DNA of 64,000 bases from Pseudomonadota bacterium (GCA_963205295.1 CAUJIY010000096.1:124001-188000); one strand, 5' to 3'. Positions 10,182-18,951 are shown, counted from the first letter of the stretch. Made by a program: numbers and translations. The notes: generated by a model not told the origin, from the sequence alone.

Positions 10182-10763
10182 TCAATGCACGCGCCCGGCA
10201 GCCAGCTCGCGCCGCAGCTCGTACAGTTCGTCGAACAGGAGCTGGGCGCTGACTCGCACGAATTCGACGAGCTCGGTGTACGCCGCCTCGGCCTCTATAT
10301 CCGTCTCCTCCGCACCGAGGCGCAGCCGGGTGATCTCGGCCAGGTCGGTCATGATTTCCCGCGGCGTTTCGTGGTCGAGGATGTCGTTGGCGGCCGAGCC
10401 GCCGGCGGCCTCGCCAAGCCCGTGCATGAAGCCCTCGCACCAGGCCACCAGAGCCTCGGCCCGCAGGGCGAGTGGCCGGTCGTCGGGTGGCAGCAGCGGC
10501 ATGAAACTCATGTCGCCAGCGTCGAGCGCCGCGCAGGTGCTGGCCGCGAGTTCAGCCAGCACCCGGGCATCGGCCGAGTCCACGTCGGGCGCCACCGGCC
10601 CGGTCACGGCCAGTCCGGCCACCCACACGGCGCGGGCATGCTCACCGAGCACGCAGGCGAGGCCACAGAAACTGCCATGCGCCTCGGTCGGACTGCCTTC
10701 GGCACCGAGCTGGCGCAGGGCGCTGTCGACAAGTTCGAAACCGGGCGTTGATAGGTCATCCAT
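10182..10763 (-). CDS. ygfB: UPF0149 family protein (YgfB-like)
   Basis: MDDLSTPGFELVDSALRQLGAEGSPTEAHGSFCGLACVLGE...WCEGFMHGLGEA; located next to pepP as in other gammaproteobacteria. Confidence 0.9.
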   Translation of the reverse strand: MDDLSTPGFELVDSALRQLGAEGSPTEAHGSFCGLACVLGEHARAVWVAGLAVTGPVAPDVDSADARVLAELAASTCAALDAGDMSFMPLLPPDDRPLALRAEALVAWCEGFMHGLGEAAGGSAANDILDHETPREIMTDLAEITRLRLGAEETDIEAEAAYTELVEFVRVSAQLLFDELYELRRELAAGRVH

Positions 10764-10856
10764 AGGGAACGAGCCGCGCCCCTTGCCGCTGTTTGCATAA
10801 CCGGGAGTCGGCGGCCGCCGGACTTATCGTAGCACCGGGCAGCCAGCCCGGTGCAA

Positions 10857-10885
10857 TTGACCATGACCAGACCCGGCCCTATATT
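10857..10885 (+). promoter_or_regulatory. Sigma70-type promoter for the TIGR02449-zapA unit
   Basis: TTGACC - 17 nt - TATATT, directly upstream of ATG at 10892. Confidence 0.7.
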
Positions 10886-10891
10886 CGCGCC

Positions 10892-11122
10892 ATGTCGGAC
10901 AGCAGCGAAAAATCGTTCGGTGACGAGCTGGAACGGCTCGGCAAACGGCTGGACGACCTGGTCGTCATCTGCGGCCAGCTGAAGGAAGAAAACCGCTCGC
11001 TGCGCCAGCGCCAGGATGCACTCATCGCCGAACGGGCCACGCTGTTGCAGAAGAACGAACAGGTCAGGGCGCGCGTGGAAGCGATGATCAGCCGCCTGAA
11101 GGGCATGGAGCACGGGGCATGA
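10892..11122 (+). CDS. TIGR02449 family coiled-coil (ZapB-like) protein
   Basis: MSDSSEKSFGDELERLGKRLDDLVVICGQLKEENRSLRQRQDALIAERATLLQKNEQVRARVEAMISRLKGMEHGA; immediately upstream of zapA with ATGA overlap. Confidence 0.88.
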   Translation: MSDSSEKSFGDELERLGKRLDDLVVICGQLKEENRSLRQRQDALIAERATLLQKNEQVRARVEAMISRLKGMEHGA

Positions 11123-11430
11123 ACGAAGCGTCGCGGGTGAACATCAGGATCCTCGAGAAGGAGTACCAGGTAGCCTGTCCTCCGGACGAGCGCGCTGCCC
11201 TGCTCGACTCGGCGGAACTGCTCAACGCCCGCATGCGCGAGATCCGTGACAGTGGCCGCGTGGTCGGACTGGAACGCATCGCTGTCATGGCAGCCCTGAA
11301 TATCGCCAACGACCTCATCCGCTCACGTGATCGTGGCGAGGTCCTCGAGACCCGGGCCAAGGCCAAGGTGCGCGCCATGCGCGAGCGGGTCGAGGGCGTC
11401 CTGCGGTCGGGCCAGCAACTCGAGATCTGA
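11119..11430 (+). CDS. zapA: Cell division protein ZapA
   Basis: 103 aa; VNIRILEKEYQVACPPDERAALLDSAELLNARMREIRDSGRVVGLERIAVMAALNIANDLI. Confidence 0.93.
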   Translation: MNEASRVNIRILEKEYQVACPPDERAALLDSAELLNARMREIRDSGRVVGLERIAVMAALNIANDLIRSRDRGEVLETRAKAKVRAMRERVEGVLRSGQQLEI

Positions 11431-11499
11431 CCTGCAGGAGCGACGGAAAGCGCGCTGCCCGTCGCAACATTCCCCGACCGGAGCCGTATAATTGCCAGC

Positions 11500-11684
11500 G
11501 GCGTTTCCTGCGGTGTTCGAGAAGAGCTGACTGCCTTCGACCCTTAAATGCACTGCCGGGATCCGGACCTGTCGGCAGCTTTGTGCATTGCCGCCAAGAG
11601 CGGACAGCCTGCTCTGCCACGGTCGATCCCACCTTTCGCTCGGGTCCGAGAGCGACGGTTCGATACGGCACAGGCGGGAACGCC
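11500..11684 (+). ncRNA. ssrS: 6S RNA
   Basis: Lies between zapA and 5-FCL (the conserved ssrS locus). TATAAT at 11487-11492. Closing stem GGCGTTTCCTGCGGTGTTCG / CGATACGGCACAGGCGGGAACGCC. Internal TTCGACCCTTAAATGCACTGC...GTGCATTGCCGCCAAGAGCGGACAGCCTGCTC resembles the central bubble of 6S RNA. Confidence 0.88.
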
Positions 11685-11723
11685 ACCCTCTCCCCTGCCG
11701 GCCCCTCACGGGGTCGTAATCCC

Positions 11724-12293
11724 ATGAAGGCCTTGCGCTCGGCGATGCGGCAACGACGTGCGGACCTGCCACCCGCGGAAGTTGCGGCGCGTTCGCTGGC
11801 CATCGCCCGCCGCGCCTGGGGCCTGCACGCCCTTGCCCGCAGCCAGCGCATCGCCTGCTACATGGCGGTCCGCGGCGAGGTCGACTGCGCGCCGCTGATC
11901 CAGGCAGCAAGGTCCCGGGGACGGCAGGTCTGCCTGCCGGTCCTGCACGGTCGCGCGCTGGTCTTCGCGCCGTGGTCCCCCGGCGAGCCCCTGGTCGCCA
12001 ATCGCTTCGGTATTCCGGAGCCGCAGGCGGACAGCGTCGGCCGGCTGCGCGCCTCGCGTCTCGATGTCGTGGTCGTGCCGCTGATCGCATTCGACGACGC
12101 CGGGCACCGGCTCGGCATGGGTGGCGGGTACTACGACCGGACACTGGCATTCACCCGCCAGCGCAAACTGTGGCGTCGACCGCACATCATCGGCGTCGCT
12201 TACGACTTCCAGCGTGTCGCCGCTTTGCCGGCCAGAAGCTGGGATATTCCGCTGCACGCACTGGTGACGGAGACATCGACCTTCGTGTTCTGA
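11724..12293 (+). CDS. 5-formyltetrahydrofolate cyclo-ligase
   Basis: MKALRSAMRQRRADLPPAEVAARSLAIARR...VVVPLIAFDDAGHRLGMGGGYYDRTL...GVAYDFQ; directly downstream of 6S RNA. Confidence 0.93.
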   Translation: MKALRSAMRQRRADLPPAEVAARSLAIARRAWGLHALARSQRIACYMAVRGEVDCAPLIQAARSRGRQVCLPVLHGRALVFAPWSPGEPLVANRFGIPEPQADSVGRLRASRLDVVVVPLIAFDDAGHRLGMGGGYYDRTLAFTRQRKLWRRPHIIGVAYDFQRVAALPARSWDIPLHALVTETSTFVF

Positions 12294-12488
12294 CACCGGA
12301 CATTTCATCGTGAGCGCTCGTGTCTGATGAGCGAACGAAGCAACCGGTGCACGACGTCACGCGATGACTCCGGCGACGATGCCGGACTGGCGCGGGATGA
12401 AATCTGAGGACCCGATCACTGTAATCACTGGAATTTTGATTTCGGTTGTATATACTCAACCGCGGTTAACCCCGACATGGAGACCATC

Positions 12489-12563
12489 ATGGCTAAGAAG
12501 ACTGCTTCGAAGAAGAAGGCTACGAAGAAGAAGGCCAAGAAGAAGGCCAAGAAGAAGAAGTAG
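12489..12563 (+). CDS. 24-aa lysine-rich microprotein (histone H1/AlgP-like composition)
   Basis: MAKKTASKKKATKKKAKKKAKKKK*. SD-like GGAG about 6 nt upstream, TATACT -10-like box at 12451-12456, two hairpins downstream. Confidence 0.6.
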   Translation: MAKKTASKKKATKKKAKKKAKKKK

Positions 12564-12580
12564 CTGGAGACAGCTGGAAC

Positions 12581-12604
12581 GCGGGAACCGGCAACGGTTC
12601 CCGC
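12581..12604 (+). terminator. Stem-loop downstream of lysine-rich microORF
   Basis: GCGGGAACCG-GCAA-CGGTTCCCGC, perfect 10-bp stem; no strong U-tract. Confidence 0.45.
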
Positions 12605-12632
12605 GGCTTCCTGGAACAGGAAGTGACAGTCG

Positions 12633-12660
12633 AATGTGCCCGCCTCTGGCGGGCACATTT
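12633..12660. terminator. Second, possibly bidirectional, stem-loop terminator
   Basis: AATGTGCCCGCC-TCT-GGCGGGCACATT, perfect 12-bp stem ending in ATTTCT. Confidence 0.55.
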
Positions 12661-12764
12661 CTATCCGGGGTACGGCGACGCTACAGCCGGCCCGGCTCCA
12701 GCCCGGGCCACGGCTATACTTGCCGGGGCAGCACGTCGGGATCTGCAGCCACACGGAGCGATGC

Positions 12765-13427
12765 ATGGACCAGGGCGACAAGAAGCGGCAGGTAGCCAAG
12801 GCCGCCGCTGCGCTGATCGAGCCCGGCATACGGCTCGGGGTCGGCACGGGTTCGACGGTCAACCACTTCATCGAAGAGCTCGGTCCGTGGCGCGGGCGCA
12901 TCGAAGCTGTGGTCGCCAGCTCCCGGGAAACCGAGCGGCGACTCAGGACAGCCGGGTTCGAGGTGGCCGATCTCGCCGATACCGGCGACCTCGATCTCTA
13001 CGTCGACGGCGCCGATGAAGCCAACAAGCACTTTCACCTGATCAAGGGTGGTGGCGGCGCCCTGACGCGCGAGAAGATCCTCGCCGCGGCATCCCGCCGC
13101 TTCGTCTGCATCATCGACGACAGCAAATGGGTGGCGGTGCTCGGCCGCTTCCCGCTGCCGCTCGAAGTCATCCCGATGGCCCAGTCCTACGTGTCGCGCC
13201 AGATGGTGCGCTCACGCGGCCTGCCGGTGCTGCGCAAGGGCTTCGTCACCGACAACGGCAACGCCATCATCGACGTGCACAACCTGTCGATCACCAACCC
13301 GCCGGATGTGGAGGCCCGCTTCAACCAGATCGCCGGCGTGGTGACGGTGGGCATCTTCGCCCAGCGCCCGGCCGACGTGATTCTCGTGGCCGAGGATGGG
13401 GGCGTGAAGCGCCTGGACCGACGCTGA
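12765..13427 (+). CDS. rpiA: Ribose-5-phosphate isomerase A
   Basis: MDQGDKKRQVAKAAAALIEPGIRLGVGTGSTVNHFIEEL...DLYVDGADEANKHFHLIKGGGGALTREKI. Confidence 0.96.
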   Translation: MDQGDKKRQVAKAAAALIEPGIRLGVGTGSTVNHFIEELGPWRGRIEAVVASSRETERRLRTAGFEVADLADTGDLDLYVDGADEANKHFHLIKGGGGALTREKILAAASRRFVCIIDDSKWVAVLGRFPLPLEVIPMAQSYVSRQMVRSRGLPVLRKGFVTDNGNAIIDVHNLSITNPPDVEARFNQIAGVVTVGIFAQRPADVILVAEDGGVKRLDRR

Positions 13428-13467
13428 CGGCACCGGCGCCTCGCGCCACCGCCGGATTCCCGCCCGG

Positions 13468-13497
13468 AAAAAAACGCGGCCCGCTGTCGCGGGCCTC
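13468..13497 (-). terminator. Rho-independent terminator downstream of tRNA-Gln
   Basis: Minus strand GGCCCGC-GACA-GCGGGCC-GCG-TTTTTTT. Confidence 0.75.
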
Positions 13498-13510
13498 GTG
13501 TCGTCAGGTC

Positions 13511-13584
13511 TGGCTGGGGGACTAGGATTCGAACCTAGGTTAACGGAGTCAGAGTCCGCTGTCCTACCACTAGACGATCCCCCA
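13511..13584 (-). tRNA. tRNA-Gln (anticodon CTG)
   Basis: Minus strand TGGGGGATCGTCTAGTGGTAGGACAGCGGACTCTGACTCCGTTAACCTAGGTTCGAATCCTAGTCCCCCAGCCA. Full cloverleaf elements, GTTCGAATC T-loop, anticodon loop CTCTGAC, encoded CCA. Confidence 0.96.
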
Positions 13585-13636
13585 ACGATCAGTCGTGGAT
13601 CACGGGCGGGGCAGTGGACGCCCCGCCCGGAGCGGA

Positions 13637-14029
13637 TCAACGCTTCGAGTACTGCGTGGCGCGGCGGGCCTTGCGCACGCCGACCTTCTTGCGCTCGACC
13701 TCGCGGGCATCGCGCGTCACGAAGCCGGCCCGGCGCAGCGGGCTGCGCAGGCTCTCGTCGTAGGCCATCAGTGCCCGGGTGAGGCCATGGCGTATGGCGC
13801 CGGCCTGCCCGGTGGTACCGCCGCCGGCGACCGACACTTCGACGTCGAAGCGGCTGCCGAGCTCGGTCAGCTCCAGCGGCTGGCGCACGATCATGCGGGC
13901 CGTCTTGCGCCCGAAGAACTCGTCGAGCGAGCGGTTGTTGATGGTGATCGTGCCCTTGCCGGGGCGCAGATACACCCGCGCGGTCGAGCTCTTGCGCCGT
14001 CCGGTGCCGTAGTAAGCCTGCGTTGCCAT
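13637..14029 (-). CDS. rpsI: 30S ribosomal protein S9
   Basis: [39 protein letters not shown]...[17 protein letters not shown]. Confidence 0.98.
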   Translation of the reverse strand: MATQAYYGTGRRKSSTARVYLRPGKGTITINNRSLDEFFGRKTARMIVRQPLELTELGSRFDVEVSVAGGGTTGQAGAIRHGLTRALMAYDESLRSPLRRAGFVTRDAREVERKKVGVRKARRATQYSKR

Positions 14030-14054
14030 GTCGATCTGCCTGTATACCTTGAAT

Positions 14055-14483
14055 CTAGAGATCCAGCCGCTGCGGCTGCTGGGCGGCGTGGTCGTGCGTA
14101 GCCCCCGGAAACACCTTGAGCTTGCGCAGCATGGCATTGCCGAGGCTGTTCTTCGGCAGCATACCCTTGACGGCGATGCGCAGCGCCCGGTCCGGGGCCC
14201 GCGCCAGCAGTTTCTCCAGGCTCTCAGTCTTCAGATGACCGACGTAACCGGTGAACCGCTGATAGGTCTTGTCCTTGAGCTTGTTGCCGGTTACACGGAT
14301 ACGCGCGGCGTTCACCACGACGATGTAGTCGCCGGTGTCGACGTGCGGCGTGTAGATCGGCTTGTGCTTGCCGCGCAGCCGCCGGGCCAGTTCGGTGGCG
14401 AGCCGACCGAGCGTCTTGCCCTCGGCGTCCACCAGGTACCAGCCACGCTGGACCTCCTCGGGCTTTGCTGAAATCGTTCTCAT
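14055..14483 (-). CDS. rplM: 50S ribosomal protein L13
   Basis: [59 protein letters not shown]. Confidence 0.98.
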   Translation of the reverse strand: MRTISAKPEEVQRGWYLVDAEGKTLGRLATELARRLRGKHKPIYTPHVDTGDYIVVVNAARIRVTGNKLKDKTYQRFTGYVGHLKTESLEKLLARAPDRALRIAVKGMLPKNSLGNAMLRKLKVFPGATHDHAAQQPQRLDL

Positions 14484-14539
14484 GAATGACTGCTTTGGGT
14501 AATCCGGACCAGCACCCGACCTTGGGCGCAAGGGCGGCG

Positions 14540-14568
14540 ATTTTATAGGCCTGCCGGGCCATTTTCAA
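14540..14568 (-). promoter_or_regulatory. Sigma70-type promoter of rplM-rpsI
   Basis: Minus strand TTGAAA - 17 nt - TAAAAT about 60 nt upstream of the rplM start. Confidence 0.6.
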
Positions 14569-14628
14569 CGAATACCCGGTGCGGCCAGGCAGGTCGCGCC
14601 CGGCCGGGACCATGGAGCCAAGTCCTTG

Positions 14629-15393
14629 TCAGAACTTGTATTCCAGCGAAACCGACGCCTGGGTGTCGGTCTTGTCGACTCCGGGCTGGACGTCCGTGTT
14701 GTGCTTGACGAGGTAGCCGAGCACCAGGCCGACATCGCCGACTACGCTCACCTTCAACGAGGTCAGTGACTCGATATAGGTGTTGTCGGAGCCGATGCTG
14801 GTCGCCAGCATCTGGCTGAACATGGCCGTCGGGCTGATATGCCAGTGGTAGTCGCCGCCGAGGCGGCTGATCACCTCGTTGACGTCGCGCTCGCCCGAGG
14901 GCAGGGGCGGGTTCGGCGGGTCGGGCTGGCGCAGCTTCGACTGCGTGGCACCGACGCCCGCTTCGAGATTCAGCTCCTGCGTCGCCGAACGGTACACGCG
15001 CCAGCCGAGGCCGCCGACCTCGTAGATCTGGTAGTCGTAGGCGCTGAAACGGTCCTTGTTGTACTCCGCCAGCCCGAATGTGTAGATGGTCGGGTTCAGG
15101 TCGTACTTGGTCTTGAGCTGGGCCTTGTAGGCCTCGGCGCTGGTTTCGTTGTCCTGGCTGGCGCCCAGCGCGGTGGCGAGCGCGCTGTGATGCCAGCGGT
15201 CCTGGTCGTAGTTCAGCTCACCCTTGAAGTTTGCCGTGCTGCTGTCGGAGTTGCCGCTGACAGCCACGTAACCGGCCGCGACGCTGCCGGACCAGCCCTG
15301 GGGCGGCGCTGCGCCTTTTTCCCCGTGTGCCAGCACGACACCCGGGCACGCCATGACGACGATGCCGGCCAGCGCCGGCTTGAAGCACTTCAT
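14629..15393 (-). CDS. DUF481 (YdiY-like) outer-membrane protein
   Basis: MKCFKPALAGIVVMACPGVVLAHG signal peptide, GYVAVSGNSDSSTANFKGELNYDQDRW, C-terminal aromatic ...QASVSLEYKF typical of a beta-barrel. Confidence 0.85.
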   Translation of the reverse strand: MKCFKPALAGIVVMACPGVVLAHGEKGAAPPQGWSGSVAAGYVAVSGNSDSSTANFKGELNYDQDRWHHSALATALGASQDNETSAEAYKAQLKTKYDLNPTIYTFGLAEYNKDRFSAYDYQIYEVGGLGWRVYRSATQELNLEAGVGATQSKLRQPDPPNPPLPSGERDVNEVISRLGGDYHWHISPTAMFSQMLATSIGSDNTYIESLTSLKVSVVGDVGLVLGYLVKHNTDVQPGVDKTDTQASVSLEYKF

Positions 15394-15548
15394 CCGTATG
15401 TTCTCCCTGCCCGGCTGACCTTGTCCTCCGCCGGGCCAGCCGGTACCCGGGCGGGGAGCGCACTCTAAACGCCAACCCGCCCCCACCGCAAATTCCGGCC
15501 CGAACCCGCTGCCGGCATCTCCCGGCTGCGGCACTGCCCGCGCAGGCG

Positions 15549-15564
15549 TGTGACCCGCCTCACA
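15549..15564. promoter_or_regulatory. Predicted CRP/cAMP binding site upstream of crp
   Basis: TGTGA-CCCGCC-TCACA, exact match to both half-sites of the CRP consensus. Confidence 0.75.
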
Positions 15565-15723
15565 AATCCGAAAAGCGACTTGACATACTTCCAACGCCGA
15601 CGCCTTACACTGCAAGCCAATTGAACATATCGCCCTGTCACAGGTCGCGCGGCGAGTGTAGTTTTGAAATGTTGTTGTTCTGGGTCGTTGTTTGTTGTCG
15701 TATCCCGAGGGGAGGGTGAGCCA

Positions 15724-16416
15724 ATGGCTACCAGCGGAAAAACGCTAAGCGAGATCCCGGCTATCAATCGGTTCCTGACGTACTGCCGTGTGCGCACGGT
15801 GCCGGGCAAGACGGTGATGATCCACGCGGGTGACACGCCCGACACGCTGTACTACATCTGCAGCGGGTCCGTGGAAGTGATGATCGAGGACGAGGACGGC
15901 AACGAAATGGTGCTGGCCTACCTCAACCGCGGCCAGTTTTTCGGCGAGATGGGCCTGTTCAACGAGCAGCCGAGCCGCAGCGCCTGGGTACGCACGCGAG
16001 TGTCCTCGGAAATCGCCGAGATGACCTACCCGCGTTTCCGCCAGATTGCCAGCGAGAGCCCGGGCCTCGTGTTCGAGCTCGCCACGCAGATGGCCACACG
16101 GCTTACCCGCACCAACCGCAAGCTGAGCGACCTGGCCTTCGTGGATGTCACCGGCCGCGTAGCTCACGCGATCCGCGACCTGTGCAACGAGCCGGACGCC
16201 ATGACCCATCCGCAGGGCATGCAGATCAAGGTCAGCCGCCAGGAGCTGTCGCGACTGGTCGGATGCTCCCGCGAAATGGCGGGCCGTGTGCTCAAGGTTC
16301 TCGAGGACGAAGGCCTGGTATCGGCCAGCGGCAAGACCATCGTGGTCTACAACGTCAGGCCTCAGCCACGCATCCGCGCCGTGCCCGAGCCCGCCGCTGC
16401 TGCCGGCGGCCAGTAA
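15724..16416 (+). CDS. crp: CRP/FNR-family cAMP receptor-type regulator (CRP/Vfr-like)
   Basis: 230 aa; cyclic nucleotide binding domain (GSVEVMIEDEDGNEMVLAYLNRGQFFGEMGLFNEQPSRSAWVRTR) and HTH (IKVSRQELSRLVGCSREMAGRVLKVLEDEGLV). Confidence 0.92.
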   Translation: MATSGKTLSEIPAINRFLTYCRVRTVPGKTVMIHAGDTPDTLYYICSGSVEVMIEDEDGNEMVLAYLNRGQFFGEMGLFNEQPSRSAWVRTRVSSEIAEMTYPRFRQIASESPGLVFELATQMATRLTRTNRKLSDLAFVDVTGRVAHAIRDLCNEPDAMTHPQGMQIKVSRQELSRLVGCSREMAGRVLKVLEDEGLVSASGKTIVVYNVRPQPRIRAVPEPAAAAGGQ

Positions 16417-16425
16417 CCGTACCGG

Positions 16426-17121
16426 TCAAACGGCGGCCGCCCCCGGTGCGGCGGCCGCCAGTTCCCGCCGCAGGGCCAATAGGGTGGCCGGATAGTCCCG
16501 GCTGCCGAAGATCGCCGATCCGGCGACGAAGGTATCGGCACCTGCCTCCGCTACATCCCGGATGTTGTCGGCCTTGATTCCGCCGTCGACCTCGATGCGC
16601 ACCTCCCGGCGCAGGGCATCGATGCGCTTGCGGACCTGGCGGATTTTGGGTACGGCACTCGGAATGAACGCCTGCCCGGCGAACCCCGGATTCACGGACA
16701 TCACCAGCACGAAGTCGAGCTTCTCGAGGGTGTAGTCGAGCCAGCTGATCGGGGTGGCCGGATTGAGCACCAGGCCGGCCTTGCACTGGTGCCGGTGGAT
16801 CAGCTCGATGGTGCGGTCCACGTGGTCGCTCGCTTCCGGATGAAAGCTGATCCAGCTCGCTCCTGCCGCTGCGAAATCCTCCACCAGCCGGTCCACCGGC
16901 CGGGTCATGAGGTGCACGTCGATCGGCGCCTGCACGCCGTGCCGGCGCAGCGCCGAGCAGACCAGCGGCCCGATGGTGAGATTGGGCACGTAGTGGTTGT
17001 CCATCACGTCGAAGTGGATGAGATCGGCACCGGCGGCGATGACGGCATCGACTTCCTCGCCCAGGCGCGCAAAGTCGGCCGACAGGATCGAGGGTGCGAT
17101 CAGCGCGGGGAGTCTGGCCAC
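16426..17121 (-). CDS. rpe: Ribulose-phosphate 3-epimerase
   Basis: [52 protein letters not shown]...[10 protein letters not shown]. Confidence 0.97.
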   Translation of the reverse strand: MARLPALIAPSILSADFARLGEEVDAVIAAGADLIHFDVMDNHYVPNLTIGPLVCSALRRHGVQAPIDVHLMTRPVDRLVEDFAAAGASWISFHPEASDHVDRTIELIHRHQCKAGLVLNPATPISWLDYTLEKLDFVLVMSVNPGFAGQAFIPSAVPKIRQVRKRIDALRREVRIEVDGGIKADNIRDVAEAGADTFVAGSAIFGSRDYPATLLALRRELAAAAPGAAAV

Positions 17122-17164
17122 GTCCGGTCTCCTGCAAGGTGCCGGCGCGATGGTAGCACGCGCC

Positions 17165-17959
17165 CTAGCGCATGCCGCGCACCTGCTTCACCAGGTCCCA
17201 GGCGGCGCGGATTTCGCGGGTCCGCTCGGCCGCGATCTCGCGCATCGATTCGGGCAGCCCGCGCGCCGCCTGCTTGTCGGGGTGATGCTGGTTCATGAGC
17301 CGGCGATAGGCTGTCTTGACCTCACGGTCGCTCGCGCGCGCGTCCACGCCGAGGGTCGCGTAGGCCTCGGTGAGCTTCGTCTCACGCGACGGTGCCGCAG
17401 TGCCACCCGCCGCCTGGCCACGACGCCACCGCAGCATCGTCTCGAGATGTGTGAGCACCACGCGATTGACGCCCAGGGCATCGGCAATGCGGCCGAGCAG
17501 CTCGCGTTCGGCCGGGCTGACGGCACCTTTTGCCAGGACGAGGTCGACCTGCACCTCGAGAAACAGGCGCAGCAGCTCCGGATGACGCCCGCAGTACTGG
17601 CGCAGCCGCTCGACCTGTTGCTGTACCGGCCAGTCCGGGCGCTTGCCGGCATTGAACAGCTCCATGGCAAGGCGCGTCTGGCGTTCGTCGAGCCGCATAC
17701 GCTGCATGACCACGCGGGCGGCGCCGATCTCGAGTTCGGTCACCCGCCCGTCGACCTTGGCGAGATGGCCCATGACCAGGAAGGTCGTCTCGAAGAACAC
17801 ACGCTGCCGATCGGCGGCAGCAGCGCCCGGTGCCGCCGCGGGACGCATGCCGATGCCGCGGTCGAACTGGTGCCCCAGCAGCAGGCCGACGGCCGCGCCC
17901 GGCCAGCGTGCCACCGCGTACCCGAGCAGGGCACCCGCCATCTTGCCGATCCAGGCCAT
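17165..17959 (-). CDS. djlA: DjlA-like co-chaperone (TerB region plus C-terminal J domain)
   Basis: [35 protein letters not shown]...[27 protein letters not shown] (HPD motif). Confidence 0.92.
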   Translation of the reverse strand: MAWIGKMAGALLGYAVARWPGAAVGLLLGHQFDRGIGMRPAAAPGAAAADRQRVFFETTFLVMGHLAKVDGRVTELEIGAARVVMQRMRLDERQTRLAMELFNAGKRPDWPVQQQVERLRQYCGRHPELLRLFLEVQVDLVLAKGAVSPAERELLGRIADALGVNRVVLTHLETMLRWRRGQAAGGTAAPSRETKLTEAYATLGVDARASDREVKTAYRRLMNQHHPDKQAARGLPESMREIAAERTREIRAAWDLVKQVRGMR

Positions 17960-18045
17960 TGCCGCCGCCTGTCGCCGCCTTACCAGACTCCGGGTGCCAG
18001 CTTACAATACCGCCCCTTCCGGCTTAGCCCGCAGGACCACAGCAG

Positions 18046-18951
18046 ATGACCGCCACGGCCACGGAGACCGCTTTGTACGAGTCGCACCTCACGGGGCTGA
18101 ATCGCGTCAGCCAGGGCAAGGTACGCGACATCTACGAGGTCGATGCGGCGCACCTGCTGATCGTCACCACCGACCGGCTCTCGGCGTTCGACGTGATCCT
18201 GCCCAACCCGATCCCCGGCAAGGGCGAGGTGCTGACGCAGCTGTCGAACTTCTGGTTCGAGCGCATGCGCACGATCGTGCCGAACCACCTCACCGGCATC
18301 GCTCCCGGGGACGTGGTGAAGGATCGTACGGAGGCGGCACTCGTCGCCCGCCGCGCGGTCGTCGTGCGCCGCCTGCGACCGCTGCCCGTCGAGGCCGTGG
18401 TACGCGGTTACCTGATCGGCTCGGGCTGGAAGGACTACCGCGCCACCGGTGCCGTGTGTGGCATCCAGCTGCCGGCAGGCCTGCAGCTCGCCGCGCAACT
18501 GCCAGAACCGATATTCACACCCGCGACCAAGGCGGCCGTCGGCGAGCACGACGAAAACATCAGCTTCGCACAGATGGAAACGCTCGTCGGCGCCAGCCTC
18601 GCCCGCAGGGTGCGCGAGCTGGCACTCGCGATCTACCTGCGTGGGGCCGAGTACGCCCGCAGCCGCGGCATCATCATCGCCGACACCAAGTTCGAATTCG
18701 GCCTCGACGCCGACGGTGGTCTGTACCTCATCGACGAGGTCCTGACGCCGGATTCCTCGCGGTTCTGGCCGGCCAGCGAGTACCGGATCGGCATCAGCCC
18801 GCCGAGCTTCGACAAGCAGTACGTGCGCGACTACCTCGAGACCCTCGACTGGAACAAGAAAGCGCCCGCCCCGGACCTGCCCGACGAGGTCGTGAGACGC
18901 ACCAGCGAGAAGTATCGCCAGGCACTGGAACTGCTGACCGCCCCGGCCTGA
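18046..18951 (+). CDS. purC: Phosphoribosylaminoimidazole-succinocarboxamide synthase
   Basis: [57 protein letters not shown]. Confidence 0.97.
   Translation: MTATATETALYESHLTGLNRVSQGKVRDIYEVDAAHLLIVTTDRLSAFDVILPNPIPGKGEVLTQLSNFWFERMRTIVPNHLTGIAPGDVVKDRTEAALVARRAVVVRRLRPLPVEAVVRGYLIGSGWKDYRATGAVCGIQLPAGLQLAAQLPEPIFTPATKAAVGEHDENISFAQMETLVGASLARRVRELALAIYLRGAEYARSRGIIIADTKFEFGLDADGGLYLIDEVLTPDSSRFWPASEYRIGISPPSFDKQYVRDYLETLDWNKKAPAPDLPDEVVRRTSEKYRQALELLTAPA

Noticed and set aside
7415-10252. 945-aa plus-strand ORF
   Set aside because: Lies fully antisense to the UUP1-type gene and pepP. Low-complexity His/Gln/Arg/Asp-rich translation typical of high-GC antisense frames, with no recognisable domain.
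12318-12345. Hammerhead-ribozyme-like CTGATGAGCGAACGAAG motif
   Set aside because: Has CTGATGAG but stem II would be about 1 bp, the GAAA core is GAAG, and no stem I/III partners were evident.
12465-12570. Poly-Phe/Ala-Phe antisense ORF over the lysine-rich gene
   Set aside because: Simply the complement of AAG repeats; the plus frame has RBS, start and stop.
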